Origin: Linyphia triangularis
Lineage: Eukaryota; Arthropoda; Arachnida; Araneae; Linyphiidae
DNA: 64,000 nt
Assembly: GCA_963978545.1 (NCBI GenBank)
Contig: OZ021725.1
Coordinates: 6,673,176-6,737,175 of the forward strand
Reading direction: 5' to 3'
Shown piece by piece: positions 35,437-46,292 of the stretch (position 1 is the first letter of the stretch; each line of letters begins with the position of its first letter). A model generated the notes under the pieces. That model saw only the letters and a program-made list of their open reading frames with translations, had not been told where the DNA came from and did no database searches. A program made the translations under genes and the position numbers.

Positions 35437-36192
35437 CTAGTTCTCCAGATTGTTTCTTCTTACACGTTTAGGAAGTTGATGGTCTGAAACGAATTTGGAA
35501 GGTGATTTTGATCTATGCTAACAATGCTAGTTAATCTGCAAATTCATTGGTGCGAGTGTGATGCGTCTTTTGTCAGTATAAAAAAAACAAAAAAAAAACT
35601 TTCTTTTGGTATATTTTTACTTTCAGTTACCCATATGTATACATAGGGTAATGAAAGTATAGTATTCGGTAATATAGTTATTTTTATATAGTATAGTTTT
35701 TTTTTTGTGTGCAATTTTCCACGTTTTGAAACATCTTGAATTCAAACAAGAGATCTAGAAAAATGGTCTATCTATGTGTGTGTCTGTGGTCAGCATAGCT
35801 CCCAAGCAAATTGACCCACGATGTTCAAATGTGGTGTGCGGGTTGATGGTGGCCATAGGACCTACCATTAAGGTTTTTGTCAAAATCGCGCATGCGCAAA
35901 TAGCTGTCATTGAAAAAATCATGTTTTTCAATGATTGCTAAAAAACGGCTCCAACGATTTTGATAAAAATCGCTGCGTTAATGCCTCTTAAGGTGTTCTA
36001 AACATTCCCATCTCCGAAATTCCCGTGAAAAGGCTTTAATGGCGTAAAAAATTGAAAAACGAATGCCTGCCACACAGAGTTCTCTTTCTTTGAGCATTCC
36101 TCATCAACGATCGTTTTTTCTTCTCCCCTCAGTTTCACTTATAATAAAGGAAAAGTATATCGCCAAAAGCACCATTTTGGCGGAGGGTGGTG

Positions 36193-36224
<32 letters not shown>

Positions 36225-36375
36225 CTATACAAGAATTATTATTAAAAAAATATCGCCATACTGGCCATTTTTTCTAAATAAATAATGAAAATATAATAAC
36301 AGCAAACGACACAAATCCACGTCAGTATTATAGTGTAATTGAAAGTTGTGAGATGTTAGCCCACCCCTAGTTCGA
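35437..36375 (+). repeat. Family Z, long copy
   Basis: It matches 39112-40045 almost base for base from GAAGTCTAGTTCTCCAGATT through AGGAAGTTGATGGTCTGAAA, the hairpin TACTTTCAGTTACCC...GGGTAATGAAAGTA (35619-35660) and the core, to TGTAATTGAAAGTTGTG and CCCACCCCTAG. A long T-run (36191-36220) interrupts it. The end resembles a short stem-loop plus CTAG, as in Helitron-like elements, but the spacing is not canonical. The minus-strand core frame (LTKTLMVGPM...) is open. Confidence 0.85.
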
Positions 36376-36996
36376 GTACATATACAAGCTAAATTTCAAA
36401 TCACTCTGACAAGTGTTTTTTTTTTTCTTACAGGTTTTTGAAAAGTTGAACTTTAATTATACTGTTATTTTGGAATTGGCCCATGACTCTAATTCCCACT
36501 TGTAAGAGGATCTTCTTCTCTGTTTTGAAAAAAAAAAGAAGAAAAAAAAAAGAGCACTAGCGAACATTTAGAATTCGCCAAGAACAGCGCAAGATACGCC
36601 AAGTTGTCGAAGTGCGCTGAATGGCGCGGATAATTGAGAGGCGATGTCGGAGTTTCACTTTTAGGTGAGAAATGGGGGACAAGGCTGCAATTTATGGCGA
36701 TTATTGACGCCCATTAATGACGCCCAAAGGAAGATTCCGAATTCTTTGGATCATTATACACGTTCACGGTGGGCCATCGCTTATTTCTTACTTGTTTTAT
36801 TCTAAATAAGTAATCACTATCCATTGAAGCGAATGCTTTCTGTACGGATAGTTACAAACTCCATTAACGCGAAATCGACGGAGATATCTAAAATCTTTTT
36901 CCTCGAATTAATGCAGATTTTTAACTCCTAGCTATATGGGTATTTATTTAATAGTGCTGTTTTTTAGAACGTTTCTTTTAAAGGCTTATATTTAAT
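36376..36996. other. Unassigned stretch
   Basis: A purine microsatellite lies near 36526-36552. A less AT-rich patch at about 36570-36790 contains repeated GCGAT/GACGCC words but no open frame of note. No gene was recognised. Confidence 0.4.
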
Positions 36997-37732
36997 GGGG
37001 GTCCGGTACAGAAAATAAAAAAAAAAAAAAAACTTTTATTTATGTACATTTTTATGTAAAGAAAATTATTTTATGTATGAGATACTATTTATATATCTTT
37101 GAGATAATGTTTTTTTTAAATATTTTGTTTAGTTATTTAAAAAAAAAAAAAAAACCAAGAAAAATCCGTAATAATTGATGTTTGCGTATTTTGATATAAG
37201 TCAAGAAAAATAATTTTTTTTTTTTCAAATTGAAAGCTTTCTGTAATACATAATTATATAAAGAAAATTTTGTCATCACAGAATTTTGATAGGTGAATTA
37301 AAAAAAAATTTAAAAATTCTCAAATTTAAAATATTGAAATTTTTGCTTTTTTTTTTTATGTTATCTTTTACGCTAAATGTTATATTTTAAAACAGAATTA
37401 AAAAAAATAAAATTCTGCAAAGACAAAATATTTAAAACTATGTAAATTAAATGCTCCAAAAATTTGAATAACCATTTGTTAATGGTTCTGGAGATATATC
37501 GATTTGAATATGCAACATCTGTGAAAAATACTAGTGCTCGATAAACGCACTTTAAGCAGACGCTTCAAGGTGTTACGCCCATTAGTGATGTTTAAATAAC
37601 AGGTAATTTTGTGGCGTTCTAATCACTGGAGGAATAAGATAAAAACATCATTCTCTTCAGTAATGTATGAACTATTTTTTAAAATCAGAAACAAATTTGG
37701 GATATTTGAAGAAGTTTCGGTACTGGACCCCC
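36997..37732 (+). mobile_element. TTAA-flanked element, family TTAA-1, copy a (736 bp)
   Basis: The ends GGGGGTCCGGTACAGAAAAT and ...TTTCGGTACTGGACCCCC are inverted repeats, flanked by TTAAT (36992-36996 and 37733-37737). Two more copies are at 62089-62801 (plus) and 63122-63841 (minus). It is AT-rich inside, and the right third carries the segment GCAGACGCTTCAAGGTGTTA conserved in all three copies. It has no transposase and is probably mobilised by a TTAA-specific (piggyBac-type) enzyme. Confidence 0.88.
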
Positions 37733-38754
37733 TTAATACATTCGTTTACCAAGATATACATTAGGAACAAAACAAAAACTGAATGTATTTACCAGTAACT
37801 TATTATTTAAAGAAGTCTGTTATATATATATATATATATATATAATATATTAATCCATTTTAATTAAAATTATTGCAGCGTGGTCGTGGAGCCGTAGTGA
37901 AGAATCCATTTTTAACAATATAAAACATTTATTAAGATATAAACCATAAATAAAAATTAAACCCGAAGAGAGAGAGCGTTAAAGTTACGTCTTTACAACA
38001 TAATGACAGGGAATAGAATCTCATACGTAGTAATGTCGAACAGAGAACATAGTTATCTAAAAAATCTGGCAGCGTGAGACAAGCTGAGTTAACAATTTTA
38101 TATAATAAACATTGTAGTGAGAAGGCAAGCATATTGGCGCCAGAACGGAATACTAATTATGGGAAATGACTAACAAGACTGCTGATTCCGCAAAGATCTC
38201 ACACATTAAATTGGCGTGGGAAGTTATCCTAAATAAGTTGTTGAATGAATTGATTAAAGAGGGTTTTGTGCTTTGGAAAGAGGAATTAATTTAACTGTCG
38301 GTTCTAAAAAAGGATTTCTATTATATATATATATTTTTTTTCTTCTTAAATTTACTACTTCTAAATTATTTAAAGCGATAGAGGTATTATCCTGCTATAT
38401 TAAGAAAAATTGCACGGTCTTATCCAAAAGAAAAGTGGTTTACAGAGCAATTTTATTTTTCGCCTTAAGCGGGATTTCGTGCTAAACGAATAAATAAATT
38501 TTAAGTTTAAGCTTCGTCGTACGCGAACTGCTTTTACTTTGCGTTAAATGGGATTTCGTGGTAAGCGTTTTTGCGTTAACGGTGTTTGCCTGTATAAAAC
38601 TTGAGATAATAAAAGCTTAAGATTATTTTATTTAAATGTTGAATTTAATTTTTTAAGGCTATGATTTTTTAAGACAATTAATTTTTTAAGAAAGCCTAAA
38701 ATTAGAAATCTCATTAAACAATATCTGTATGAGTTATACTTTGCTTTTAAATGC
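37733..38754. other. Unassigned stretch with a TTAA-2 empty site
   Basis: A (TA)n run lies near 37821-37846. The stretch 37791-37821 (ACCAGTAACTTATTATTTAA, continuing AGAAGTCTGTT) is the reverse complement of the uninterrupted target of the TTAA-2 element at 40191-40905. Near 38540-38600 a pogo-like end (GCGTTAACGGTGTTTGCCTGTA) may be present. No gene was recognised. Confidence 0.5.
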
Positions 38755-39100
38755 TTACTTTCAATTACCCATATGTATACATTGGGTAATGAAAGTATAG
38801 TATTCGGGTAAAAAAAAAATTGTGACTTTTTTTGCATTTCTCCACGTTTTGGAACATCCTGATTTTTAAAAAGGGATCTAGAAAAAATGTCTGTCTGTGT
38901 GTACGTGGTCAGAACAACTCCAGAACAAATTGACCTACGATTTTCAAATTTGGTGTGCAGGTTGCTGATGGTCCAAGGACCTACCATTAAGGTTTTCGTC
39001 AAAACCGCGCCTGCGTATAAGATGGGTGCCATTGAAAAAATCATGTTTTTCAGTAATTGCTAAAAAACTGCTCAAACGATTTTGTTCAAAATTAATCTAA
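38755..39100 (+). repeat. Family Z, right-truncated copy
   Basis: It starts with the hairpin CTTTCAATTACCC...GGGTAATGAAAG and carries the core through CATGTTTTTCAGTAATTGC, then stops and is followed at once by the next Z copy (39112). The minus-strand core frame (LTKTLMVGPWTISNLHTKF, within 38628-39044) is open. Confidence 0.8.
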
Positions 39101-39111
39101 TCTAGTCTAGG

Positions 39112-40045
39112 AGAAGTCTAGTTCTCCAGATTATTTCTTCTTACACGTTTAGGAAGTTGATGGTCTGAAACGAATTTGGAAGGTGATTTTGTTCTATGCT
39201 AACAATGCTAGTTAATCTGCAAATTCATTGGTGCGAGTGTGATGCGTCTTTTGTCATCAGTATAAAAAAAAAAATTAAACTTTCTTTTGGTATATTTTTA
39301 CTTTCAGTTACCCATATGTATACATAGGGTAATGAAAGTATAGTATTCGGTAATATAGTTATTTTTATATAGTATAGTTTTTTTTTTGTGTGCAATTTTC
39401 CACGTTTTGAAACATCTTGAATTCAAACAAGAGATCTAGAAAAACTGTCTATCTCTGTGTGTGTCTGTGGTCAGCATAGCTCCCAAGCAAATTGACCCAC
39501 GATGTTCAAATGTGGTGTGCGGGTTGATGGCGGCCATAGGACCTACCATTAAGGTTTTTGTCAAAATCGCGCATGCGCAAATAGCTGCCATTGAAAAAAT
39601 CATGTTTTTCAATGATTGCTAAAAAACGGCTCCATCGATTTTGATAAAAATCGCTGTATTAATGCCTCTTAAGGTCTTCTAAACATCTCCACCTCCGAAA
39701 TTTCCGTAAAAATGCTTCAATGGCTTAAAAAGTTGAAAAACGAATTCCTTTAACACAGAGTTCTCTTTCCTTGAGGATAACCACATCAACGATCGTTTCT
39801 TCTTCTTTCCTCAGTTCCACTCATAAGAAAAGATAATATAAGAATTATAGAAAAGAATATGGACAAAATCATCATCTTGGAAGTTTTTTTTTTTTTTTTT
39901 TAAAGACTGATACAAAAATTATGGCGAAAAATTATCGGCAAACTGGTCCTTTTTTCTAACTGAATGTTGAAAATATAAAAACGGTAAATGATACAAATCC
40001 ACATCAGTAATATGGTGTAATTGAAAGTTGTGCGATGTTACTCAC
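39112..40045 (+). repeat. Family Z, long copy, near-duplicate of 35437-36375
   Basis: It has the same extent and order of segments as 35437-36375, including the extra left part AGTCTAGTTCTCCAGATT...CGTCTTTTGTCA absent from other Z copies. Differences are scattered substitutions plus a shorter T-run (39883-39901). It ends TGCGATGTTACTCACCCCTA. The pair probably represents one subfamily or a local duplication. Confidence 0.85.
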
Positions 40046-40190
40046 CCCTAATTTTAGATGAAACCTTGCGACGTTTCCTAATACAGCAGACAATGCTTCA
40101 TGTTCTTCAACTAATTTAGAAAAGGTGCACATTTTTTAAAGGATGTTTTATTAAAAACTTTAGGCAAAAATCTATAACAGACTTCTTTAA

Positions 40191-40905
40191 GGGGACATAG
40201 GACACTTTTGCCAAAATTCTTTAGTTTTGCCAAGAATTAAATAAAATTTGGCATAAACATAGAAGAAGTGACTTTAAACAAAACAACACAATTTGAGCAG
40301 ATAATATAAAATAGATAGTAAATTATTGAGAAAAATGCATTAAAAATGAAATTTTAATTTTTTTCAAAATGCTCCTCTCGACACAATATTTTGACGAACA
40401 TGAAAGAAAAATTTGAAGTTGTTTATCAATATATTATAAACATTTTCAAACATGCTTTTATCTTTAGGTGCAATAGTTGAACAGAAATAAAATTTCAAAC
40501 TTGGCGCCAGTGATTTCTCATTAAAAAATGCACATACTTCAAATTCCCAACATGAAAAAAAATATAAAAAATTATGTGACATAAAAAAGCATGTGTAAAC
40601 TTCTTTATAGTACATTGAAAATTATTAATACAAAAAAATTAGTTGGATTTATCAAAAAATGAATCGCAAGGAGCTTTTCGAACATAAGTAAAATGGGAAA
40701 AAGCAAAGAAGAGAAAAACGCATTTTTAGCCTTTGCCAACAAGTGTGCGATGCGTTAAAATAGTTAGTTACAATAAAGATTTTACCACTTAAAATCATCG
40801 GATTTCAAAAATTCAAACGCGAAATTAAAGCTAGTGGCATAAGCAATTTTTATAGAATGAAAACAAAAACCGTCATTTTTGGTGATTTCAGTGTCCCATG
40901 TCCCC
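40191..40905. mobile_element. TTAA-flanked element, family TTAA-2 (715 bp)
   Basis: The ends GGGGACATAGGACACTTTTG and ...CAGTGTCCCATGTCCCC are inverted repeats bounded by TTAA (40187-40190, 40906-40909). The flanks joined at one TTAA (ACAGACTTCTTTAAATAATA) occur uninterrupted on the minus strand at 37791-37821, so the pre-insertion state is preserved in the same window. AT-rich interior, no ORF. Confidence 0.93.
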
Positions 40906-40944
40906 TTAAATAATAAGTTACTGGTAAAAAAATTTACTTTTTAC

Positions 40945-41635
40945 TTTCAATTACCCTTATGTAATACATAGGATAATGAAAGTATAGGATTCGGTCAAAA
41001 AAAACCATTTTCGATTTTTTGGCATTTCTCCACGTTTTGGAACATCCTGATCTCAAAAAAGTGATCTAGAAAAAATATCTGTGTGTGTGTAGGTGGGTTA
41101 GCATAACACCCGAACAAATTGACCTACTATGTTCAAATTTGGTGTGCAGGTTGATGATGGCCCAAGGACTTACTATTAAGGTTTTCGTCAAAATCGCGCA
41201 TGCGCATAAGGTAGTTTCTATTAAAAAAAATCATGTTTTTCAATGATTGCTAAGAAATGGCTGTAATGATTTTGATAAAAATCACTGTGCTAAAGCCTCT
41301 TAAGGTGTTCTAAACATCACCACCTCCGAAATTCTCGTAAAAATGCTTTAATGGCGTAAACAGTTGAAAAACGAATGCCTTTAACACAGAGTTCACTTTG
41401 ATTGAACATAGCTTATGAACGATTGTTTGTTCTCCTCTTCTCAGTTTCACTTATAAGAAAGGATAATTTAAGAATTATCGAAAAATATATCGCCACAATA
41501 AAAAAGTTTTTTTTTACGGTAAAACAGTTACAGTATTTTTTTTTTACGGTAGTATTTAAAAACGGTAAATGACACAAATCCACATCAGTAATAAAGTGTA
41601 ATTGTAAGTTGTGCGATGTTCCACACCTCCAGTTT
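40945..41635 (+). repeat. Family Z copy
   Basis: Hairpin segment CTTTCAATTACCC...GGATAATGAAAGTATAGG, CACGTTTTGGAACATCCTGA, the core near 41095-41250, and the end TGTAATTGTAAGTTGTGCG with CACACCTCCAG. T-runs lie near 41510-41545 and 41637-41651. The minus-strand core frame (ILTKTLIVSPWAIINLHTKF) is open. Confidence 0.82.
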
Positions 41636-41759
41636 TTTTTTTTTTTTTTTTTAATGTATGCCTTGCAATAATAAGTCTTGCAATGTAAATGTTCTGAAAA
41701 GCAAAAGTATACATATAAACTAGAATAGTTCAAACCTGCATTAATTAGACGAAAAGTTT

Positions 41760-42200
41760 GTTGTTGTTGTTTCTAATTTCCCTTTGTCTGACGAAGTCAC
41801 ACAATATCAGTGAAGCCATTGACATTAATGAAGTCTGACACTAGTTGTGGACAGTTATAAATGTCCTCCCAGTCCAGTCCAAGGTAGTCCAAAATGTGCT
41901 GAGGTGATGCCTGTTCTTTTTGGCATTTAGGGCAAAGAGGAAAATTTTTGCTTCCCCCAGAATATGCGAGGCCTTTAAGGTGACCACTAGCAAGTCGGGA
42001 CAGACGGGTATTGGTATGCCTATCACAATTAAGAGATAGGGAGTGTCCTGGCTTTTTGGCTTTATACCATTCGTGAGACGGAGGTATATGCCGCTTTATT
42101 TTGAGCTATTTTCTTTGAGTATAACTCTTGATATGTGAGTTCTTGAGTAGAGAGGACAGGGTGTTCTAGCCCCTCCTTAGCAAGAGTGTCAGCCAATTCA
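41760..42200 (-). mobile_element. 5'-truncated LINE with (CAA)n tail
   Basis: It is flanked by the 13-bp duplication AGACGAAAAGTTT (41747-41759 and 42201-42213). On the minus strand it ends in a (CAA)n tail (plus TTGTTGTTGTTG at 41759-41770) right after the coding stop. Only the C-terminus of ORF2 is left. It belongs to a different family from the LINE at 43768-44752, which has a (TATGAC)n tail. Confidence 0.92.
41797..42200 (-). pseudogene. LINE ORF2 C-terminus (RNase H end and zinc-knuckle tail)
   Basis: The minus strand first reads ELADTLAKEGLEHPVL, the last RNase H motif (the conserved GNExAD...AKxG), from the truncation point. A frameshift of the reading frame near 42090 then gives PPSHEWYKAKKPGHSLSL, and onward RLSRLASGHLKGL, FPLCPKCQKEQASPQHIL (a C-x2-C...H zinc-binding tail) and finally DFINVNGFTDIV with TGA at 41797-41799. 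This C-terminal block is typical of arthropod non-LTR retrotransposons of the jockey/I-like groups. The frameshift and 5' truncation make it inactive. It has no endonuclease or reverse transcriptase. Confidence 0.88.
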
Positions 42201-42295
42201 AGACGAAAAGTTTTTAAACGATTAACAAGAAATTCGGTTAAAGCGAAAAATTTCGGCGATCCCCCAATTGACTTCACGTTAACGGGGCTTGACTG

Positions 42296-42750
42296 TAATT
42301 TCAAAAGAATGCGTTTTTAAAGTTTTCAGGCAGAGTTTGTCGACCGTATCACACTATAGTAGTTATCAAGTACAGGAACTTTGATATATATAACGGATTT
42401 GTAAATTTCCTAGTATCAAAAATCCTTACCCATAATTTTCGAACTACCTTAGTTCAATATAAAGTGTCGTTTAAAATAAATGTACAAATATGGAGGTTTT
42501 CCTTTTTCCAAATATTGTCGACTGCTTCAATGTTACATGTCTTTATATTGAAAGCGAAATAATTATGTAGAAAAATCAACCTGCTATTGGCGTTTAATCA
42601 TTGACTGATATTAATCCTTCTCAAATTGAATTTTGGCCGATCTAGAGTGCGCATTTCTTTTGTAGCGGGGAAGAATCGAACGTCTTGCATGCTTCAAGAC
42701 GTAATCTCTATTACGCGGCCCCATAAAGTGAGCTTTATTTACATTTTTGC
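42296..42750. other. Unassigned stretch
   Basis: No gene or repeat partner recognised. A short less AT-rich patch near 42650-42730 has no credible frame. Confidence 0.4.
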
Positions 42751-43165
42751 TAAAATATCGAAAGCTAAAAATCAAAATGGAATGAAAAAAAAAATCTAGA
42801 GTTGTTTTAGACAATGATAACTCTAATGGAAGCAAAAAAAAAAAAAAAGTATATGTTTCTAAAATATCGAAAGCTAAAAATCAAAATGGAATGAAAAAAA
42901 AATCTAGAGTTGTTTTTAACAATGATAACTCTAATGGAAGCAAAAAAAAAGTATATGTTTCTAAAATATCGAAAGCTAAAAATCAAAATGGAATGAAAAA
43001 AAATCTAGAGTTGTTTTTGACAATGATAACTCTAATGGAAGCAAAAAAAAAGTATATGTTTCTAAAATATCGAAAGCTAAAAATCAAAATGGAATGAAAA
43101 AAAAATCTAGAGTTGTTTTTGACAATGATAACTCTAATGGAAGCAAAAAAAAAAGTATATGTTCC
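42751..43165. repeat. Tandem array, four units of about 101-109 bp
   Basis: TAAAATATCGAAAGCTAAAA recurs at 42751, 42860, 42962 and 43063. Length differences come from A-runs in AAGC(A)nGTATATG and GAATG(A)nTCTAG. Otherwise the units differ by only a few bases. Short plus-strand ORFs across it are by-products of the repetition. Confidence 0.95.
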
Positions 43166-43757
43166 TATTTAAAAAATTTTAAACTTGTTTTATTAATAAA
43201 TAATTAAGTACTGAAAAATTGTTTGATACAAAAGTTGCATGTAATTTATGTTTCTATGCTTTGTATCCGAACTATCCTTTGAAACAAAAATTGCTAAAAT
43301 ATATTAACTATATTAACTATTTAAGAATTTATGGACAAAAAAAAAAAAAATCTTTTTAACCTTAATTTATCATTTTTTAACATCATTTAAATTACTAACC
43401 ACTAATTAAAAAATTATGAATTTGGTATTTTGACATTTTTTTTTTTTTTTTTTTTTTCAAATTCTAAATCTAAATATGGTATGATATTATGGGGTAACCA
43501 TTAAACTTTGTAAAGTTTATTATTGAAACTATTTAAGATATGTTAGTACATGAATATATTTCAGCGAATTTTCAATCTGATTAATCTACTCTAAAAGGTT
43601 TGAATGTTAGTAATATTGAAAAAATCCAGTTATACTTTCAAGAATTTGCCGCAGTGTTTTAATTTATATCCCACTCTCGGTGCTTTTACTTCATGAAATT
43701 AAATGTTGTATCTGATTATTCTACAATTAAACTACTTAACGTATTAAAACATTTTAT
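43166..43757. other. Unassigned AT-rich stretch
   Basis: Poly-A and poly-T runs (43339-43350, 43439-43457); no gene recognised. Confidence 0.4.
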
Positions 43758-43767
43758 AACTCACTAC

Positions 43768-44752
43768 TCATAGTCATAGTCATAGTGAATGGGGAGGTCA
43801 GTTGAGCCTAGGTGCTGATTCCACTAGGGAATATTGCACCAACCCCTTTATTTTACGACCCCCTGTCAAAGAAAACCAGATTCCTTAAGAAAAGTCAAAA
43901 GGCTTTTGACAGGTTCCTCGTGGATTGTATCAAGTTCTGTTCCAAGACCTAAGCTTGAGTGCCTAATGTGAAGAAGAGCTTCACATTCAAAAAGTATATG
44001 GTGGGCTGTTTCCTCTACCATATTGCACTTCCTACATAAAGGTTCTTCTTTAAATATTCCCATTCTATGAAGGTGTTTTCTTAGGTGATAGTGGCCCTGT
44101 AAGAAATCCAACTCTCACTCTCACCTTATCCCTGCTAAGACGCAGGATCTGAGATGATAGTTTCATGGAAGGTTCTTGGATCATAAGCCTCGCATGTTTT
44201 TGATCGGTGGTTTGTTTCCACCTTTCTGTAGTTTCTTTAAGCATTTTTTCTCCTATCACCCTTTTTGCAGTAGTCTTGGAGATCCCACAAAAAGATTCAG
44301 GACTTAAAGGTAGGTCTGCAGTTCCCAGTTTAGCAAGCTTATCTGCAGTTTCATTTCCTTCTACACCAATATGACCTGGCACCCGTGTAAGAAGTATCCT
44401 ATTATGGGTCCCCAAGTCTTGTAGAAGGTTTCTGCATTCCCAAACAAGTTTAGAGCTTATTTGAAATGAGTTTATTGTCTTTAAAGCTGCTTGACTGTCG
44501 CTAAATATGTAGATCTTCCTATTTGAGTAGGATCTTCTAGAGCATTCATGTAGACAGTAAATGATGGCAAGCAGTTCCGCTTGAAATACTGTGGCATGTT
44601 TTCCTAGTCTGCGGCCCATCCTTACTTTAGGTCTAACTCCACAGATTCCAGCACCTGCCTTTTCGTTCTGTTTGGAGCCATCTGTGTACCACACAATGTC
44701 TCCATTCGTAAGCTTGTAGCTTTCCTCTTTCCATTTCTCTCTTGGGTCAATC
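43768..44752 (-). mobile_element. 5'-truncated LINE with (TATGAC)n tail
   Basis: It is flanked by the 10-bp duplication AACTCACTAC (43758-43767, 44753-44762). It contains the RNase H and C-terminal part of ORF2 and a short 3' UTR ending in TATGAC repeats at the left. A 160-bp copy of the same 3' end is at 14176-14335, so the family was active more than once here. Confidence 0.94.
43866..44752 (-). pseudogene. LINE ORF2: RNase H domain and C-terminal tail, one frameshift
   Basis: From the truncation the minus strand reads LIDPREKWKE, then the RNase H domain: WYTDGSKQNEKAGAGICG (first catalytic Asp), FQAELLAIIYCLHEC (Glu), IYIFSDSQAALKTI (Asp), and TRVPGHIGVEGNETADKLAK (last motif, Asp). All four catalytic acidic residues are present. 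After about 215 residues the frame shifts by one base near 44105. The next frame continues DFLQGHYHLRKHLHRMGIFK, CRKCNMVEETAHHILFECEA (CxxC-H-C zinc-binding tail) and ends SLLTFLKESGFL with a stop at about 43866. The minus-strand order and motifs fit a jockey/R1-like non-LTR element. The apparent start is not a real initiation codon because the 5' end is lost. Confidence 0.93.
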
Positions 44753-44888
44753 AACTCACTACATAATATTTTATCGAAATTAGCAGAGATGTTTCATTAC
44801 ATCTGTGGATTACGGACTACGGTAGACGGCCTTCGTGTTTTAATCCATCACTTTAGCGTGACATCATCAAACTTAGTATCGGGCACTA

Positions 44889-45129
44889 TACTAAACTTCA
44901 ACTTAACTAGACATCACTTAGACGATAGATCGTCACAGTGCTCATAGGTATTTAATCCCTTTTGGCGGAGTGAACACATAATTCTCGCCAAACCTTATAG
45001 CCTTTTGTTCTCTACAGGGCTGTGGTTTGGCGAACATTATGCTTTCACGCCGCCAAAATGGATTAAATACCAATGAGCACTGTGACGATCTACCGTCTAA
45101 GTGATGTCTAGTTAAGTTGAAGTTTAGTA
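44889..45129. mobile_element. MITE-2, copy a (241 bp, TA target)
   Basis: Inverted repeats of about 75 bp: TACTAAACTTCAACTTAACT... with CGATAGATCGTCACAGTGCTC, mirrored at the right end as GAGCACTGTGACGATCTACC...AAGTTGAAGTTTAGTA, flanked by TA (44887-44888, 45130-45131). The central part holds TTCTCGCCAAACCTTA. Copy b is at 49175-49416. No coding capacity; TA target as in Tc1/mariner MITEs. Confidence 0.92.
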
Positions 45130-45226
45130 TATACAGAGTAGAGAGTCTGTTTGATTCGCGGCGGTCCCTTCCATACTCTGACCATATGATTTGTGAGTAT
45201 TGCTGGTTTGTCTCTTCCATTTCAAG

Positions 45227-45403
45227 TTGGTTGTGTTCAGATTATCTGGCGCGGTCAGCAACACGAGTGCTATAATGCGTCGAAACATTCGTCATTAGAC
45301 AAGCCAACATACATTTACAAACACCCATGCCTAACACGGGACTCGGAACCTCGTGGTCTAGAAACTAGCACGCTAACCACTATACCGTTTGGTCGGCGCC
45401 TCT
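45227..45403 (-). mobile_element. tRNA-derived SINE, inverted partner
   Basis: Same family as 45457-45641 in opposite orientation (promoter boxes at 45330-45397 on the minus strand, 3' end TTGGTTG at 45227). ATTTCAAG at 45219-45226 and 45404-45411 probably is the target duplication, leaving six extra bases at the 5' end. B-box spacing is altered by a small deletion (GGGACTCGGAACCTCG). Confidence 0.88.
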
Positions 45404-45456
45404 ATTTCAAGAGAGACTGCAGAAGTGCCGAAAGGCTTGATTTCGAGACTTCTTGT

Positions 45457-45641
45457 GCCGACCAAACGGTATAGTGGTTAGCGTGCTAGCTTCTGGACCG
45501 CGAGGTTGCGGGTTCGAGTCCCGTGTTAGGCATGGGTGTTTGTAAATGTATGTTGGCTTGTCTAATGACGAATGTTTCGGCGCATTATAGCCCTCGTGTT
45601 GCTGACGGCGCCAGATAATCTGAAAACAACCAACCAACCAA
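45457..45641 (+). mobile_element. tRNA-derived SINE, best copy, (AACC)n tail
   Basis: GCCGACCAAACGGTATAGTGG, an A-box-like segment, and a perfect tRNA T-arm GCGGGTTCGAGTCCCGT, followed by a unique body (CTTGTCTAATGACGAATG, GCGCCAGATAATCTG) and an AACC-repeat tail. The target duplication is TCGAGACTTCTTG (45443-45455, 45642-45654). The promoter boxes look intact. It is not a functional tRNA: the acceptor and anticodon stems do not pair well. Confidence 0.94.
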
Positions 45642-45654
45642 TCGAGACTTCTTG

Positions 45655-46290
45655 CGTGCTATATAAGTCCTGGATAAACACCTGACTCAAATAAATAATA
45701 ACATATATTTATTAACCACAATATAACATAGTTTTTTTACGTAGAATGTAACACAATAGAGTAATTGGAAGAATAACAGGTAGATGAGATAGTGAAAAAG
45801 GTATGCTACACCGGGATTTTTCCAGATATATTCACAAGCGAAAGATTTCCTGTAAATCAAAGATGCGAAATGTCAGAAAATAAAAATTTATCTGCAATGG
45901 ATGAGAACAACATTATCAATGAATTGGACTTTAAAAGTCAAGATGAAAAAATAAATGGATGGAATTCAACTTTGAAATCCTTCGATAAATTTTAGAAAAC
46001 ATTTCAGGAGCTTACACTTGAAAATTTTGCAATGGTATAAATATGAAATTACATTTTAAAAAATAAGACGAATTTCTATTATAGGAGAGTTTCAAAACTT
46101 TTAAGAGGAAAAAGTACAAAATTAAAAATCTGAACTTGAAGATACCTTTAAAAATATCTTTCAAAAGCTTACATTCAAATAATAATTCGAAAGTTCTGAC
46201 ACAAGAATGGCATGCAATTCAAGGTAAAATTTCTGAACCTTACAAGAAAACCATTGCCTTAAAAAATATTATTTGGTAGATATTCCTTAA
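45655..46290. other. Unassigned stretch
   Basis: A plus-strand frame at 45792-45995 (GTG start, 67 codons) contains Asn/Lys/Asp-rich sequence but no recognised domain or splice sites. Otherwise nothing is supported. Confidence 0.4.
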
Positions 46291-46292
46291 TA

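Larger units (their letters stand above)
41728..42295. mobile_element. Probable pogo-like MITE hosting a LINE fragment
   Basis: The right end TTAACGGGGCTTGACTG, followed by TA, is a typical pogo-type terminus (CAGTCAAGCCCCGTTAA reversed). The left end GTTCAAACCTGCATTAATTA after TA is a weaker match. Removing the LINE at 41760-42200 leaves about 120 bp of element with GTTAAAGCG/CGTTAACG words. The left boundary is uncertain. Confidence 0.5.

Noticed and set aside
42891..43097. Lys-rich ORF
   Set aside because: Product of the 101-109-bp tandem array with A-runs; no independent support.
45457..45531. Possible tRNA gene (perfect T-arm, A and B boxes)
   Set aside because: The sequence is repeated in the window with target duplications and an AACC tail, and the acceptor and anticodon stems do not pair; it is a SINE.
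45792..45995. 67-codon ORF with GTG start
   Set aside because: GTG start, no domain, no splice sites; cannot be told from chance.
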